From: Limnoglobus roseus
GTDB lineage: Bacteria; Planctomycetota; Planctomycetia; Gemmatales; Gemmataceae
Assembly: GCF_008254045.1 (NCBI RefSeq)
Contig: NZ_CP042425.1
Coordinates: 7,330,163-7,394,162 of the forward strand
Direction of reading: 5' to 3'
Length of the DNA: 64,000 bases
This document shows, piece by piece, positions 38,018 to 46,150 of the stretch (its first letter is position 1; every line of letters begins with the position of its first letter). Under the pieces are notes generated by a model. It was not told the origin of the DNA. It did not search any database and saw nothing but the letters and a program-made list of their open reading frames with translations. A program made the translations under genes and the position numbers.

Positions 38018-39592
38018 ATGGCGTTGAATCTTGGCGTTGCCCCGGCACCCAGGGACAACCACGGTGTGCCCGCCCCGACCGACCCGTTCCGACTGGCCGT
38101 CCTCGGCGACTTTTCCGGCCGCGGCGGCGACTTCGAGAGTGCCAAGCCGGTACTCCTCAACCTCGAAGACTTTGAAGCCACGATTGCCAAACTCAACCCG
38201 ACGGTCCCGCTCGACGGGCTGCCGGGCGACCCGTCCCTGACCATCCAGTCCCTCGACGACTTTGAACCGGACGCCGTCGTGCGGGCCGTGGATCACTTCA
38301 CGGATCTGTCCGACGAGGACGAGAAGGCGGAGTTCCTCGACAGCGTTTTGCGGCACCCGAACTTGCGGCGGGCCGAGGGCGTGTGGCGGGGCGTCGATTG
38401 GCTCGCCCGTCGCGGTCGCAAAAGCGGCCGGCAGATCGAGGTCGTGTTGTACGACGTGTCCGCCGACAACTTCGCCACCGCGTTGAGCGGTGACGAGCTG
38501 AGCGAGAGTGTCGTCTACAAGGCCCTCGTGGCCGACGCCGTCTTCGGCAAGAAGGGCAAGCCGTGGGCCGCTGTCATGGGGCTCTACGACTACGACTTCA
38601 CGGCTGCACACGCCGAACTGCTCGGCCGGGCGGCCCGGACTTTGACCGACTGCGGCGGGCCATTCTTGGCCGGCGTGTCGACAACCGCGACCGATTCGGC
38701 GACCGCCATTGACGAAGCCGACGCCGAGGCGTGGGCGGAACTCCGGGCGTTGCCCGAGGCCGGTCTGATTGGACTGGCGACGCCACGGTTCCTGGCCCGC
38801 CGGCCCTACGGCGAAGACTTCCGGCCGCCCGAGGCGTTCCCTTACGAAGAGTTCAAGCGCGACGCCGTTTCCGAGTCGTACGTCTGGGCACCTGCCGTGT
38901 TCATTCCGGCCGGGGTTCTCGCGCAGGGGTATGTCGCCGACGGTTGGGGGTTCGGGGCACAAAAGACGCGCGTGCTGGAAGGCATGACGACCCATGCGTA
39001 CACGGATGCCGACGACGACGATCACTTGACCCTCCTCGACTGCTGGCTCGACCGGAAGGCGGCCGAGCGGTTGACGGGGTTGGGGGTCATGACGGCATTG
39101 GCCGTGAAGTCGGCCGACTCGTGTCAACTCACCCGGTTGCACTCGCTCGGTGCCGGCACCCCGCCGGCCGACCTGTACGGCCGATGGGGGAAGAGCGCCT
39201 CAGCCGGCCCGCCGCGTGGCCGCTTCGGCGTCAGCGTCGTGATGGACTCCGAGATGACCGGCACCGCGCCGAAACGGGCCTCGGGGGCCGCCGCATCCAG
39301 CGAAAGCTCGTCCGAATCGTCCGCATCATCCGAAACATCGGAATCGTTCGCATCGAGCGACGACAGCAGCAGCCTGTCGAGTGATTCCGATTCTCCCTCG
39401 TCCGGCGGTGACGATCTCGCGGCCATGATGGCCGCCCTCGACAGTCCCCCCGCGGACGCCCCTTCGGACGGGGCCGACGACATTGCGGCGATGATGGCCG
39501 CCCTCGACGCGCCCGTGGACGACGCTCCCCCGCCCGCCGACGCGCCGGACCAGTCGATCGAGGACATGCTGAAACAACTCGAAGACTCGTAG
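38018..39592 (+). CDS. TssB-TssC fusion-like sheath protein
   Basis: Protein of 524 residues. The N-terminal part (about 20-110) resembles TssB: FRLAVLGDFSGRG, a VLLNLEDFEATIAKLNP segment, and SLDDFEPDAVV parallel to MDDFEPQNV of the real TssB next door. The part at about 110-390 resembles TssC: RRAEGVWRGVDWLARR, VLYDVS, MGLYDYDF, LATPRFLARRPYGEDF match TssC ESTWRGLHYLV, VGDYEFG and MPRVLARLPYGE. A Ser/Asp-rich disordered tail follows (about 410-524) with two copies of DD-x-AAMMAALD and a final IEDMLKQLEDS. It is probably a sheath cap, baseplate collar or regulator. The start MALNLGVAPAP was chosen as the first ATG after the DUF6931 stop. Confidence 0.75.
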   Translation: MALNLGVAPAPRDNHGVPAPTDPFRLAVLGDFSGRGGDFESAKPVLLNLEDFEATIAKLNPTVPLDGLPGDPSLTIQSLDDFEPDAVVRAVDHFTDLSDEDEKAEFLDSVLRHPNLRRAEGVWRGVDWLARRGRKSGRQIEVVLYDVSADNFATALSGDELSESVVYKALVADAVFGKKGKPWAAVMGLYDYDFTAAHAELLGRAARTLTDCGGPFLAGVSTTATDSATAIDEADAEAWAELRALPEAGLIGLATPRFLARRPYGEDFRPPEAFPYEEFKRDAVSESYVWAPAVFIPAGVLAQGYVADGWGFGAQKTRVLEGMTTHAYTDADDDDHLTLLDCWLDRKAAERLTGLGVMTALAVKSADSCQLTRLHSLGAGTPPADLYGRWGKSASAGPPRGRFGVSVVMDSEMTGTAPKRASGAAASSESSSESSASSETSESFASSDDSSSLSSDSDSPSSGGDDLAAMMAALDSPPADAPSDGADDIAAMMAALDAPVDDAPPPADAPDQSIEDMLKQLEDS

Positions 39593-39645
39593 GCCGAACC
39601 CTACCGAACGCTACAACGAATCGATCACACTCTGGAGGAAGACCG

Positions 39646-40152
39646 ATGGCCGAGAGTTTGCAACATAAACTGGACCGCGTCCGCCGCCCGCGGGTGCAAA
39701 TCACTTACGACGTCGAAACGAACGGGGCGATGAAGAAGACGGAACTGCCGTTCGTCGTCGGCGTTATGGCCGACCTGTCCGGGATGCCGTCCACGCCACT
39801 CAAGCCGCTCAAGGAGCGGAAGATCACCAACATCGACCGCGACAACTTCAACGACGTGCTCGCGAAGTCCGGTGCCCGCGTGGCCACGAAGGTGGACAAC
39901 GAACTGACCGGTGACGGGTCGAAGTTGGCAGTCGAACTCAACTTCAAGAAGATGGACGACTTCGAGCCGCAAAACGTGGCCGCCCAGGTGCCGGCTCTGA
40001 AGGAACTGCTCGACATGCGGCACAAACTAACACAACTGCTCTCCAAGATGGAAGGCAACGACCAGTTGGAGAGCCTCCTGGCCGACGTGATCGCGAACAC
40101 CGAATCGGCCGCGAAAATGGCCGCCCAGATGGGCGAAGGCAAAACCGAGTAA
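39646..40152 (+). CDS. tssB: T6SS contractile sheath small subunit TssB
   Basis: Protein of 168 residues that pairs with TssC to build the contractile sheath. Signature text is present throughout: LPFVVGVMADLSGMP, LKERKITNIDRDNFNDVLAK, ELNFKKMDDFEPQNVAAQVP and LLDMRHKLTQLL. GGAGG sits seven bases before the ATG. It is unusual that tssC is 10.8 kb away rather than directly downstream; the fused sheath-like gene lies 53 bases upstream instead. Confidence 0.95.
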   Translation: MAESLQHKLDRVRRPRVQITYDVETNGAMKKTELPFVVGVMADLSGMPSTPLKPLKERKITNIDRDNFNDVLAKSGARVATKVDNELTGDGSKLAVELNFKKMDDFEPQNVAAQVPALKELLDMRHKLTQLLSKMEGNDQLESLLADVIANTESAAKMAAQMGEGKTE

Positions 40153-40287
40153 CGCCCCTGCTACGGCGAAATCCGTTCCCGACTCGCGTCCGTACACCTT
40201 TCGTTCTTGGCCTTCATTGGATGACGGCCCACAAAATCCGCGGGGCGGGTTGCGCCCTCGCGGAGGGTAACTCATTGGCCGCGTATC

Positions 40288-40320
40288 GTGTGGATCACCT
40301 TCGCAGAGGGTAATCCACAC
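40288..40320. terminator. Intergenic hairpin downstream of tssB
   Basis: GTGTGGAT pairs with ATCCACAC, extended by ACC/GGT, around a TTCGCAGA loop. There is no T run, so it may be an attenuator or RNA-stability hairpin rather than a strong terminator between tssB and the next gene. Confidence 0.45.
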
Positions 40321-40399
40321 AACACTGGAATCTCTGACACCCCTTCGGACTCGCGTTCGACGCAACCCACACCCGCCTGACACTTTCTGAGGGACTCAC

Positions 40400-41680
40400 G
40401 TGGCGACTATTTCGGGCATTTTCGAGATGACATCGGCCCAGATGGACAAGGACATTAAAGAAGCGGCCGGCCCGCTGGAGGTCATGAAGTATCCTACGAG
40501 CAACAGCTTCAAGATCGACCTCGAGGTCGACAGTAAGGTCAAGGACGCGGTCGGTAAAGACCCCCTGTTGCAGCAGCAAATGCATGGGAAGATCGGGCCG
40601 GTCTACAAGGATCTGGTCGCCCGCATCGGCCAGAACTTGAAGAACACCGACAAGGGGGCCATCCAACTCCGGGACACGAACCAGGCGGCGAAACTCGAGA
40701 AACTGATCGACGTGGTCAACACCGGCATCAAGGGGGCCATCGACGTGGCAAAGGGGCCGGCCGAGAAGGCGGCCCTGGAAGCGTGGACGGCGTACACCGC
40801 CGTGAAGAAAGAGTACAAGGACTACAAGATCAAGGTCGGGGTGAAGATCGCCGGCGCCCTGTCCGGGCTGATCATCTCCATTACCCTGTTCGCCACCGGG
40901 GCGGTGTCGTTCGGGGCCACGTCCATTCCGTCCATCGTCGGCATGGTCAAGTCGTGCGTCACCATCGGGGACGAAATCCGCAAGCTGGCCCAGTCCATCG
41001 CCGACGCCATGAAGTCGCTTGAGACGAACCTGAAGCTCGTCGAGAAGCACTTCACCGACAGCCAGGGCGAGTTCACGGCCAAGGGCAAGGGGGCGGAAGC
41101 CGGGGCCTTGGTGTTCAAGCAGTTCACCGGCATCGCCCTGCCGTGCATCAAGACGTGCGTCGAGAACCTGGGCACGCTCAAGAGCAAGTACGCCGGCACC
41201 ATCGTCAAGGCCCACGACGCGGCCAAGGAACTGAACAAGATCCTCCTGAAGATGCAGTCGTTCAAGACGGAGTTCAAGGCCGGGTACAAGAAGATCCTCG
41301 AGAAGCACCCCAGCCCGCTGGCCAAGGGGAACATCGCGACGATGGAGTCGCAACTCGAAAACGCCCTGGTGCCGTTCGAGGTGGAGGTGAACGAAGCCCT
41401 GGCCGAGGTCATCAAGTACGAGAACCGGGCCAAGACGTTCGACCCCAAGATCAAGGCGGCCGAGGTCCGCGTCGGGGAATTGGTCAAGCTCAAGGGGGTC
41501 GGGTTCAAGATCTTTGAGAACGTCCTGGTGTTGTCCGATCTGGCCCTGTCGTTCGCGGACCCCAGTCAGTTCGCCCCCGACAAGGTCAGCGAGGCGTGCG
41601 CCGGCATCCTGTCGACGGCCGCCCAGTTGGGGTATGACAAGATCACGAAGCTCGCGCTCGAAAAGACGATCCTCGAGTAA
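40400..41680 (+). CDS. Helical protein with hydrophobic hairpin, candidate pore-forming effector
   Basis: Protein of 426 residues with no signal peptide, starting at GTG with GAGGG upstream. It is almost entirely charged long helices, interrupted by one hydrophobic stretch at about 147-187 (KIAGALSGLIISITLFATGA onward) that could form a membrane hairpin. Long helices on both sides of a hidden hydrophobic hairpin are the layout of soluble alpha-pore-forming toxins such as the ClyA/Hbl/XaxA group. Sequence similarity to any of them is not recognisable by eye. Its place after the sheath genes and before a strong terminator fits T6SS cargo. No immunity gene is obvious. A structural T6SS role is the alternative. 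Confidence 0.5.
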   Translation: MATISGIFEMTSAQMDKDIKEAAGPLEVMKYPTSNSFKIDLEVDSKVKDAVGKDPLLQQQMHGKIGPVYKDLVARIGQNLKNTDKGAIQLRDTNQAAKLEKLIDVVNTGIKGAIDVAKGPAEKAALEAWTAYTAVKKEYKDYKIKVGVKIAGALSGLIISITLFATGAVSFGATSIPSIVGMVKSCVTIGDEIRKLAQSIADAMKSLETNLKLVEKHFTDSQGEFTAKGKGAEAGALVFKQFTGIALPCIKTCVENLGTLKSKYAGTIVKAHDAAKELNKILLKMQSFKTEFKAGYKKILEKHPSPLAKGNIATMESQLENALVPFEVEVNEALAEVIKYENRAKTFDPKIKAAEVRVGELVKLKGVGFKIFENVLVLSDLALSFADPSQFAPDKVSEACAGILSTAAQLGYDKITKLALEKTILE

Positions 41681-41724
41681 AAGCTGGGACCAATTCCCGC
41701 AGCCCCCGCTCGGGTGGCCGCTCA

Positions 41725-41770
41725 GCTTTACCCCGCCAGGTCGTTATCTGGCGACCTGGCGGGGCAAAGC
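41725..41770. terminator. Bidirectional terminator hairpin
   Basis: A 13-bp perfect stem (CCCCGCCAGGTCG with CGACCTGGCGGGG, loop TTATCTGG) is extended by GCTTT/AAAGC across one mismatch. It lies between convergent genes and has short A/T tracts on either side, so it can stop transcription from both directions. Confidence 0.75.
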
Positions 41771-41802
41771 CTCAAACCATATCGAACACGGCTGAAAAAT
41801 CG

Positions 41803-42882
41803 TCATTCCGAATCGGCGTCGGGGCGACCGGAGGTGGCAAAACCGGTTCGACTCGCAGCCATAAGGTGGCAGCGGTACGTGACGGTGGCCCGATCGTGCA
41901 TTCGGACGTGCCACGGCACATCCGGGTCTTCGGCCTCTACTGTCAGTCCGGCTGCGACGAGGGCCGCGACCGCAGCCGGTTCCGACGCACCCTCGTGCGT
42001 CGCCCGCCGGCTGTGACCGCCGAGCCAGACCTCTGCCGACGTCGCGGCCGGTGCCCAGTCGTAGGGGCACCCGAGCACCAGCCGACCGCCCGGTTCCATC
42101 GCAGTCGCGGCCGCGTTCAGGTGGGCCGCCGGTGCCGCGATCGAGTCGAGCACGTTCAAACTCACCACCGTTCCGAATAGCCCACCTGCGAGCGGCAGCG
42201 CGGTCACATCGCACGCCCAGAAGTCCACCCGCTCGCGATGTAACGGCACGGCAAATTCGCGGCGGTCGTACACACTCCCCACACGCCGCCGGGGATATCG
42301 GACCCGCCCCGTTCGCAGCACGGCGGCCGCGAGTCGCAGTTTCGCCAAATTCAAATCGATGCCGAGCGTCAAGCCGCTCGTCGCAGCAGCCAGTTCGAAC
42401 GTCGTCCGCCCGACCGAGCAGCCGAGGTCGAGGGCCGGCCCAGTGGTCGGCCCCGCGAGCGCCAACCCGCGGGCCAGTAGTCGTGCCACCGCCCCGGGCC
42501 GGGGTTCGCCGGTCGGTTCCGCGGGGTCGAACTCGGCGTAGTGGTCCCAGGCGTAGGACGAGAGTTGTTGACGGTACGTGTCGAGAGCCGATCCTGGGCC
42601 GCCGCATTCCGCGATCACGTCTTCCGCGAGGTCGCTCAAGTCGTCGCGGGCGAGCAAGGGCAGAACGCTCCCGGCCACGACCGACCGGGCGTCGGCAACG
42701 ATCACCGGGATGCCGTCGAGGACCGGGTACTGCGCCCGGCACGCCGGGTTCGGGCACGCGAGCATCGCTTCGAAAATTTCGTGCCCGTCACCCTTGGCGA
42801 CGCGGTCGATGCCGAGCGACGCTTCGCTGCCACGGCAGGCGGGGCAGAGCGGACGGAAGGCGGCGAAGTGTTCGAGTTTCAC
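41803..42882 (-). CDS. SAM methyltransferase with N-terminal zinc ribbon
   Basis: Protein of 359 residues. A Trm112-like N-terminal part (FRPLCPACRG, CPNPACRAQYPVLDGIPVI) should bind zinc. The Rossmann methyltransferase follows with motif I GPALDLGCSVGRTTFELA, acidic motif GIDLN, and a post-I motif near FWACDVTALPLAGG. The substrate cannot be read from sequence. It starts 4 bases after the PAAR stop, so it is co-translated with the spike-tip gene. That position is odd for a housekeeping methyltransferase and allows a role in modifying T6SS parts, or as cargo. Confidence 0.85.
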   Translation of the reverse strand: MKLEHFAAFRPLCPACRGSEASLGIDRVAKGDGHEIFEAMLACPNPACRAQYPVLDGIPVIVADARSVVAGSVLPLLARDDLSDLAEDVIAECGGPGSALDTYRQQLSSYAWDHYAEFDPAEPTGEPRPGAVARLLARGLALAGPTTGPALDLGCSVGRTTFELAAATSGLTLGIDLNLAKLRLAAAVLRTGRVRYPRRRVGSVYDRREFAVPLHRERVDFWACDVTALPLAGGLFGTVVSLNVLDSIAAPAAHLNAAATAMEPGGRLVLGCPYDWAPAATSAEVWLGGHSRRATHEGASEPAAVAALVAAGLTVEAEDPDVPWHVRMHDRATVTYRCHLMAASRTGFATSGRPDADSE

Positions 42883-42886
42883 GGGG

Positions 42887-43270
42887 TCAGCCGATCAGGA
42901 CTTTCGAGCAGCCGGGCGGGATCACCTTGCCCATCGGCATCGGGATCGGGGCGACGCAACTCGCGTGTGCCGTAGTATCCCCGACGCGGGCGGCGGGGAG
43001 TTTACCGATCAGGACGCCGGTCGAACCCAGAACGACCATGCCGGGGCCGCCGGGCACGCAACCGGGCAACGTACACGGAGCTGTCGTATCCGTGATGCGG
43101 GCGGCCGGCATGCCGCCGATGAGGACGCTCGGCAACCCTTTGATGATCGTCAGGGGCATCGGCGGGTGCGGGACCGGCGTCGGGATCGGGGCGGCCGGGT
43201 GGATCGGCGCGTGGCAGTGCGGGCCGTTCTGCAGCACCTTGTCCGACAATCGGGCGGCCGGCATTCCCAT
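42887..43270 (-). CDS. PAAR-domain spike-tip protein
   Basis: Protein of 127 residues that should cap the VgrG spike. Three PAAR-type repeats are visible: MPAARLSD at the start, GGMPAARITDTTAPC in the middle and LPAARVGDTTAH later, with His/Cys residues for zinc (GPHCHAPIH, SCVAPIP). A Pro-rich loop (PIPTPVPHPP) is typical. It carries no effector domain. Upstream genes in the same minus-strand run encode two Ala-rich proteins that may be its cargo. Confidence 0.92.
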   Translation of the reverse strand: MGMPAARLSDKVLQNGPHCHAPIHPAAPIPTPVPHPPMPLTIIKGLPSVLIGGMPAARITDTTAPCTLPGCVPGGPGMVVLGSTGVLIGKLPAARVGDTTAHASCVAPIPMPMGKVIPPGCSKVLIG

Positions 43271-43294
43271 CGCAGCACCTCACGGTCTCGAGAA

Positions 43295-44548
43295 TTAGCG
43301 GTACAACTTGCAGTCGCCGAACGACACGAGTTGGATGCCGAGCTTCTGGCCGATCGCCATGATGAGCATCGCCAGCATCATCGGGATCATGGGAATCGTT
43401 GGGAACCCGGCCAGCACCCCGCCCAGCCCCGCGGCCATCAGAGCGTCCACCTTCGCGGCGAGCGCGGCCGAGGCTGCGGCAGAAGCGGAAGCACTGGCTG
43501 CGGCCGCCGCGCTGGCACTGGCCGAGAGGCCCACGGCCGCCGATGCCGAGAGACCCAACGTGGCCGCCCCACTCGCGCCGAGGCTGGCCGCGAGGGCCGC
43601 CGCCGGGAGGCCGACGGGCAATCCTGCCAGCGGCGCGAAGTTGATCGGCTGCATCAGAGAGTTTAACGCCGCCGCCGCGTTCGCGGCCAGCATGTCAATG
43701 CCCAGGCCGGCCAGGATCGCATCGAGGGCAGTAAGCAGTTCGAGGAGCTTCATCAGAAGTTCGAGCGAAATCACGTCCGCGAACGGCGGCATCAGCGGGA
43801 TGTTCGCTTTCAGGGCGGCGGCCGCCGACACGGCGGCGGCAATCCCGCCGGAAGCGGCCAGGTTCACACCGAACCCGGCTTTGACGGCCGCCGAGAGGGC
43901 GGCGGAAGCGGATGCGGCCATCGACGCGCCGGCGGCGACCGATGCTCCCGCCGATGCTCCCACGCCGGCCGACGCGGCGACCGCGAGGGCTGGGGCCAGG
44001 GGGGCGAGGGCCGCCGGGGCAAGCGGGTTCGGGCCGACGAGTTGCCGCAGTTGGTCCACGAGCTTCGCGAGTTCGGCCAGCGGGAGGAGTGCCCCGAGGG
44101 CGGCGAGGGGCAAGTTCGCCAACGTGTTCATCAAGTTCCGCAACGACGCCAGCAACATGCCGAGCAGGTCCGGCGCACGGGGCGAAGTGAGGTTCACGCC
44201 GAGGGTCGCGTTAATCGTGGCGGCGAACTGGGCGGCCGCCGTCAGTTGGGCCGCGATCTGCATCTGGGCGTTTCCGGCCGCCGAGACGGCGGCGGCGGCG
44301 CTCGCCGCGGCGGCAGCGTTCGCCGCGGCAGCGGCCTGGGCGGCCACGGCCAGCGCGGCCGGCGGCGGTGGCAACCCGACATCCTTGAGCGCGTCCAGGG
44401 CCGGCTTCAGGGCCGGTGCGAGGAGCGCGGCGAGTAGCCCAGCCGGGTCCGGCAGCAACACGTTCACCGGCGGGAACGCGAGGTTCGGCATCAGCGGCCG
44501 GAAGTGCTGCGTGAGTTGGATTTGGGGGATCGAGCAGAAGCAGATCAC
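43295..44548 (-). CDS. Ala-rich protein with M-x-C-x-C start, PAAR-linked
   Basis: Protein of 417 residues starting MICFCSIPQIQLTQHF, then long Ala/Ser/Leu-rich helical stretches (LAALLAPALKPALDALK, LELLMKLLELLTALDAILAG) and a hydrophobic end (GFPTIPMIPMMLAMLIMAIG). It shares its start pattern, a GVNLAASG-type phrase and a helix block with the upstream gene, so the two are paralogues. Start and stop overlap as ATGA, so they are co-translated. No known domain is visible. A PAAR-delivered effector or a spike chaperone are both possible. Confidence 0.7.
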   Translation of the reverse strand: MICFCSIPQIQLTQHFRPLMPNLAFPPVNVLLPDPAGLLAALLAPALKPALDALKDVGLPPPPAALAVAAQAAAAANAAAAASAAAAVSAAGNAQMQIAAQLTAAAQFAATINATLGVNLTSPRAPDLLGMLLASLRNLMNTLANLPLAALGALLPLAELAKLVDQLRQLVGPNPLAPAALAPLAPALAVAASAGVGASAGASVAAGASMAASASAALSAAVKAGFGVNLAASGGIAAAVSAAAALKANIPLMPPFADVISLELLMKLLELLTALDAILAGLGIDMLAANAAAALNSLMQPINFAPLAGLPVGLPAAALAASLGASGAATLGLSASAAVGLSASASAAAAASASASAAASAALAAKVDALMAAGLGGVLAGFPTIPMIPMMLAMLIMAIGQKLGIQLVSFGDCKLYR

Positions 44549-46077
44549 GTCGACGCCTCCGGCGGTTTCGTCGAGCTCGTATTGGCCGATGCGCCAGCCG
44601 CGGCCGAAGTCCCGGCGGTCGCCGCCGTGCCGCTGGTCGCTCTGCCACTGCTGTCAGCCCCTGCGGTCGCACTGCCGCTGGCGTTTGCACTCCTGCTGGC
44701 GGTCGCGGCGGCACTCGCGCCGGCCGTGACTGTCCCTCCGGTTGTGGCTGTGCCCGCTGCGGTCTTACTGGCTGCGGCACTTGCCGTTTGCCCGCCCGGG
44801 GCTGTGGCGGTCCCACTCGCCGCGCCCGTCGCGCTGCCGCTGGCCGTGGCACCTCCGGTCGCCGCCGCGGTTGCAGAGCTAGTCGCGGTGGCGGTCCCCG
44901 AGGCCGAAGTAGTCGCGGTGGCGGATGTATTCACGGACAGGGTAACCGGCGGGGCGATGGCCGCTTGTTTCGCCACGGCCTTCGCCCACGCGGCCATCGC
45001 GCTCGGGCACGGCACGAGCGGAATCATCTCCAACAGGCAGAGGGGCGAGCACGGCGTCTTCTGGGCGAGTGGGAATCCGAGCGCGGCCAGCAAGGCGTTC
45101 GCGAGCATGGCGAGCAGATCGAGCGAAACCGGTACGCTCGGAACCTTGCCGATGGTCTTGTTGAACGACTCGTCCATGACGTGGGAGTAGTCCCGCGAAA
45201 GGCTCTTCGAGAACGATTTCGAGAGGTCTCGGCCGAGACTCTTGCTCAAACTCTTGCTCGGACTGCGGCTGAGGCTTTTCGCATTCGAGGCCATCTTGCC
45301 GAGTTTCTTGCCGAGGGAGTGGCCGACGCCCGGGAGCATGAGGTCCTCCCCGAAACCTTTGTTGATCGCCGCGAGGGCGGCGAGCAGTTCGGCGAGTTTC
45401 TTCATCAACTCCGGCGGGAACGGGCTGCCGAACTGCGGCATCCCCGCAATGTTCGAGGCGGCCGCGTCGAACATGCCGCCGAGGAGATTCACGGAACCGG
45501 AGGCTGAGAGGTTCACGCCGAGGCCAGCCTGGACGGACGCGGCGAGTGCGGCCGATGCGCTGAGGGACGCCGACGCGGACAGGTCGGCCGAGGCCGCGGC
45601 CGAGAGGGCGGCGTTCAGATCGGCCTTCAGGTCTGCGGTGAGGTCCAGCCCGAGGGCCGCTTGCGCGGAGGCCGCGGCGTTCGCCGCTGCCGCGATGCCT
45701 TGCAATTGGGGCAACGCGGGGAACGGGGCACCGTTGAGCAAGGACCGGAGGCCGTTGGCGTTCAGCGAGTCGAACAACTGCTTGAGCAGCGCCGCCGCTG
45801 CGGCCGAGAAAATGTCGAACCCGAACGCGGCCTTGAGGTTCGCGTTGAAGCTGGCGAAGGCCGAGAGTTTGAGCGATGCGGATGCCGACAACCCGAGGGC
45901 GGCCGATGCGGAAGCGCTCGCCGTGGCGGAGGCACCGACAGCCGCGTTGACGGCGGCCGTCAGTCCGGCGGACGCGGCCAAAGCGGCGTTCACGTTCCCC
46001 GCGGCGGCCAGATTTGCCTGGACGTTCGCCAGGCCCGCGGCGGCCGCGTTCAAGGATTTTAAGCACGCACAGAGCAT
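44545..46077 (-). CDS. Ala/Ser-rich protein with M-x-C-x-C start, PAAR-linked
   Basis: Protein of 510 residues starting MLCACLKSLNAAAAGLANVQ. It has Ala/Ser-rich helical repeats (about 1-290). A basic Ser/Lys-rich block follows (about 295-340; SLSRSPSKSLSKSLGRDLSK), then a short Cys-containing hydrophobic part (TPCSPLCLLEMIPLVPCPSA). It ends in a Thr/Ser/Ala-rich low-complexity tail. The upstream open frame to 46338 is a shadow over the barrel gene, so the ATG at 46077 was chosen. It is a paralogue of the next gene, which it overlaps by 4 bases. No fold recognised. Confidence 0.7.
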   Translation of the reverse strand: MLCACLKSLNAAAAGLANVQANLAAAGNVNAALAASAGLTAAVNAAVGASATASASASAALGLSASASLKLSAFASFNANLKAAFGFDIFSAAAAALLKQLFDSLNANGLRSLLNGAPFPALPQLQGIAAAANAAASAQAALGLDLTADLKADLNAALSAAASADLSASASLSASAALAASVQAGLGVNLSASGSVNLLGGMFDAAASNIAGMPQFGSPFPPELMKKLAELLAALAAINKGFGEDLMLPGVGHSLGKKLGKMASNAKSLSRSPSKSLSKSLGRDLSKSFSKSLSRDYSHVMDESFNKTIGKVPSVPVSLDLLAMLANALLAALGFPLAQKTPCSPLCLLEMIPLVPCPSAMAAWAKAVAKQAAIAPPVTLSVNTSATATTSASGTATATSSATAAATGGATASGSATGAASGTATAPGGQTASAAASKTAAGTATTGGTVTAGASAAATASRSANASGSATAGADSSGRATSGTAATAGTSAAAGASANTSSTKPPEAST

Positions 46078-46150
46078 GGACGGATTATGGCGAGCAGGCC
46101 CGAGTGAGACAAGGAGATTCCCATTCGATTCGCCCGTTGCACGGGGTGGG

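Noticed and set aside
43295-44548. Possible interpretation of the Ala-rich protein as a spurious high-GC frame.
   Set aside because: It overlaps its neighbours by operon-like ATGA junctions, shares its start and internal phrases with a paralogue, and the antisense frame offers nothing better, so it was kept as a gene.
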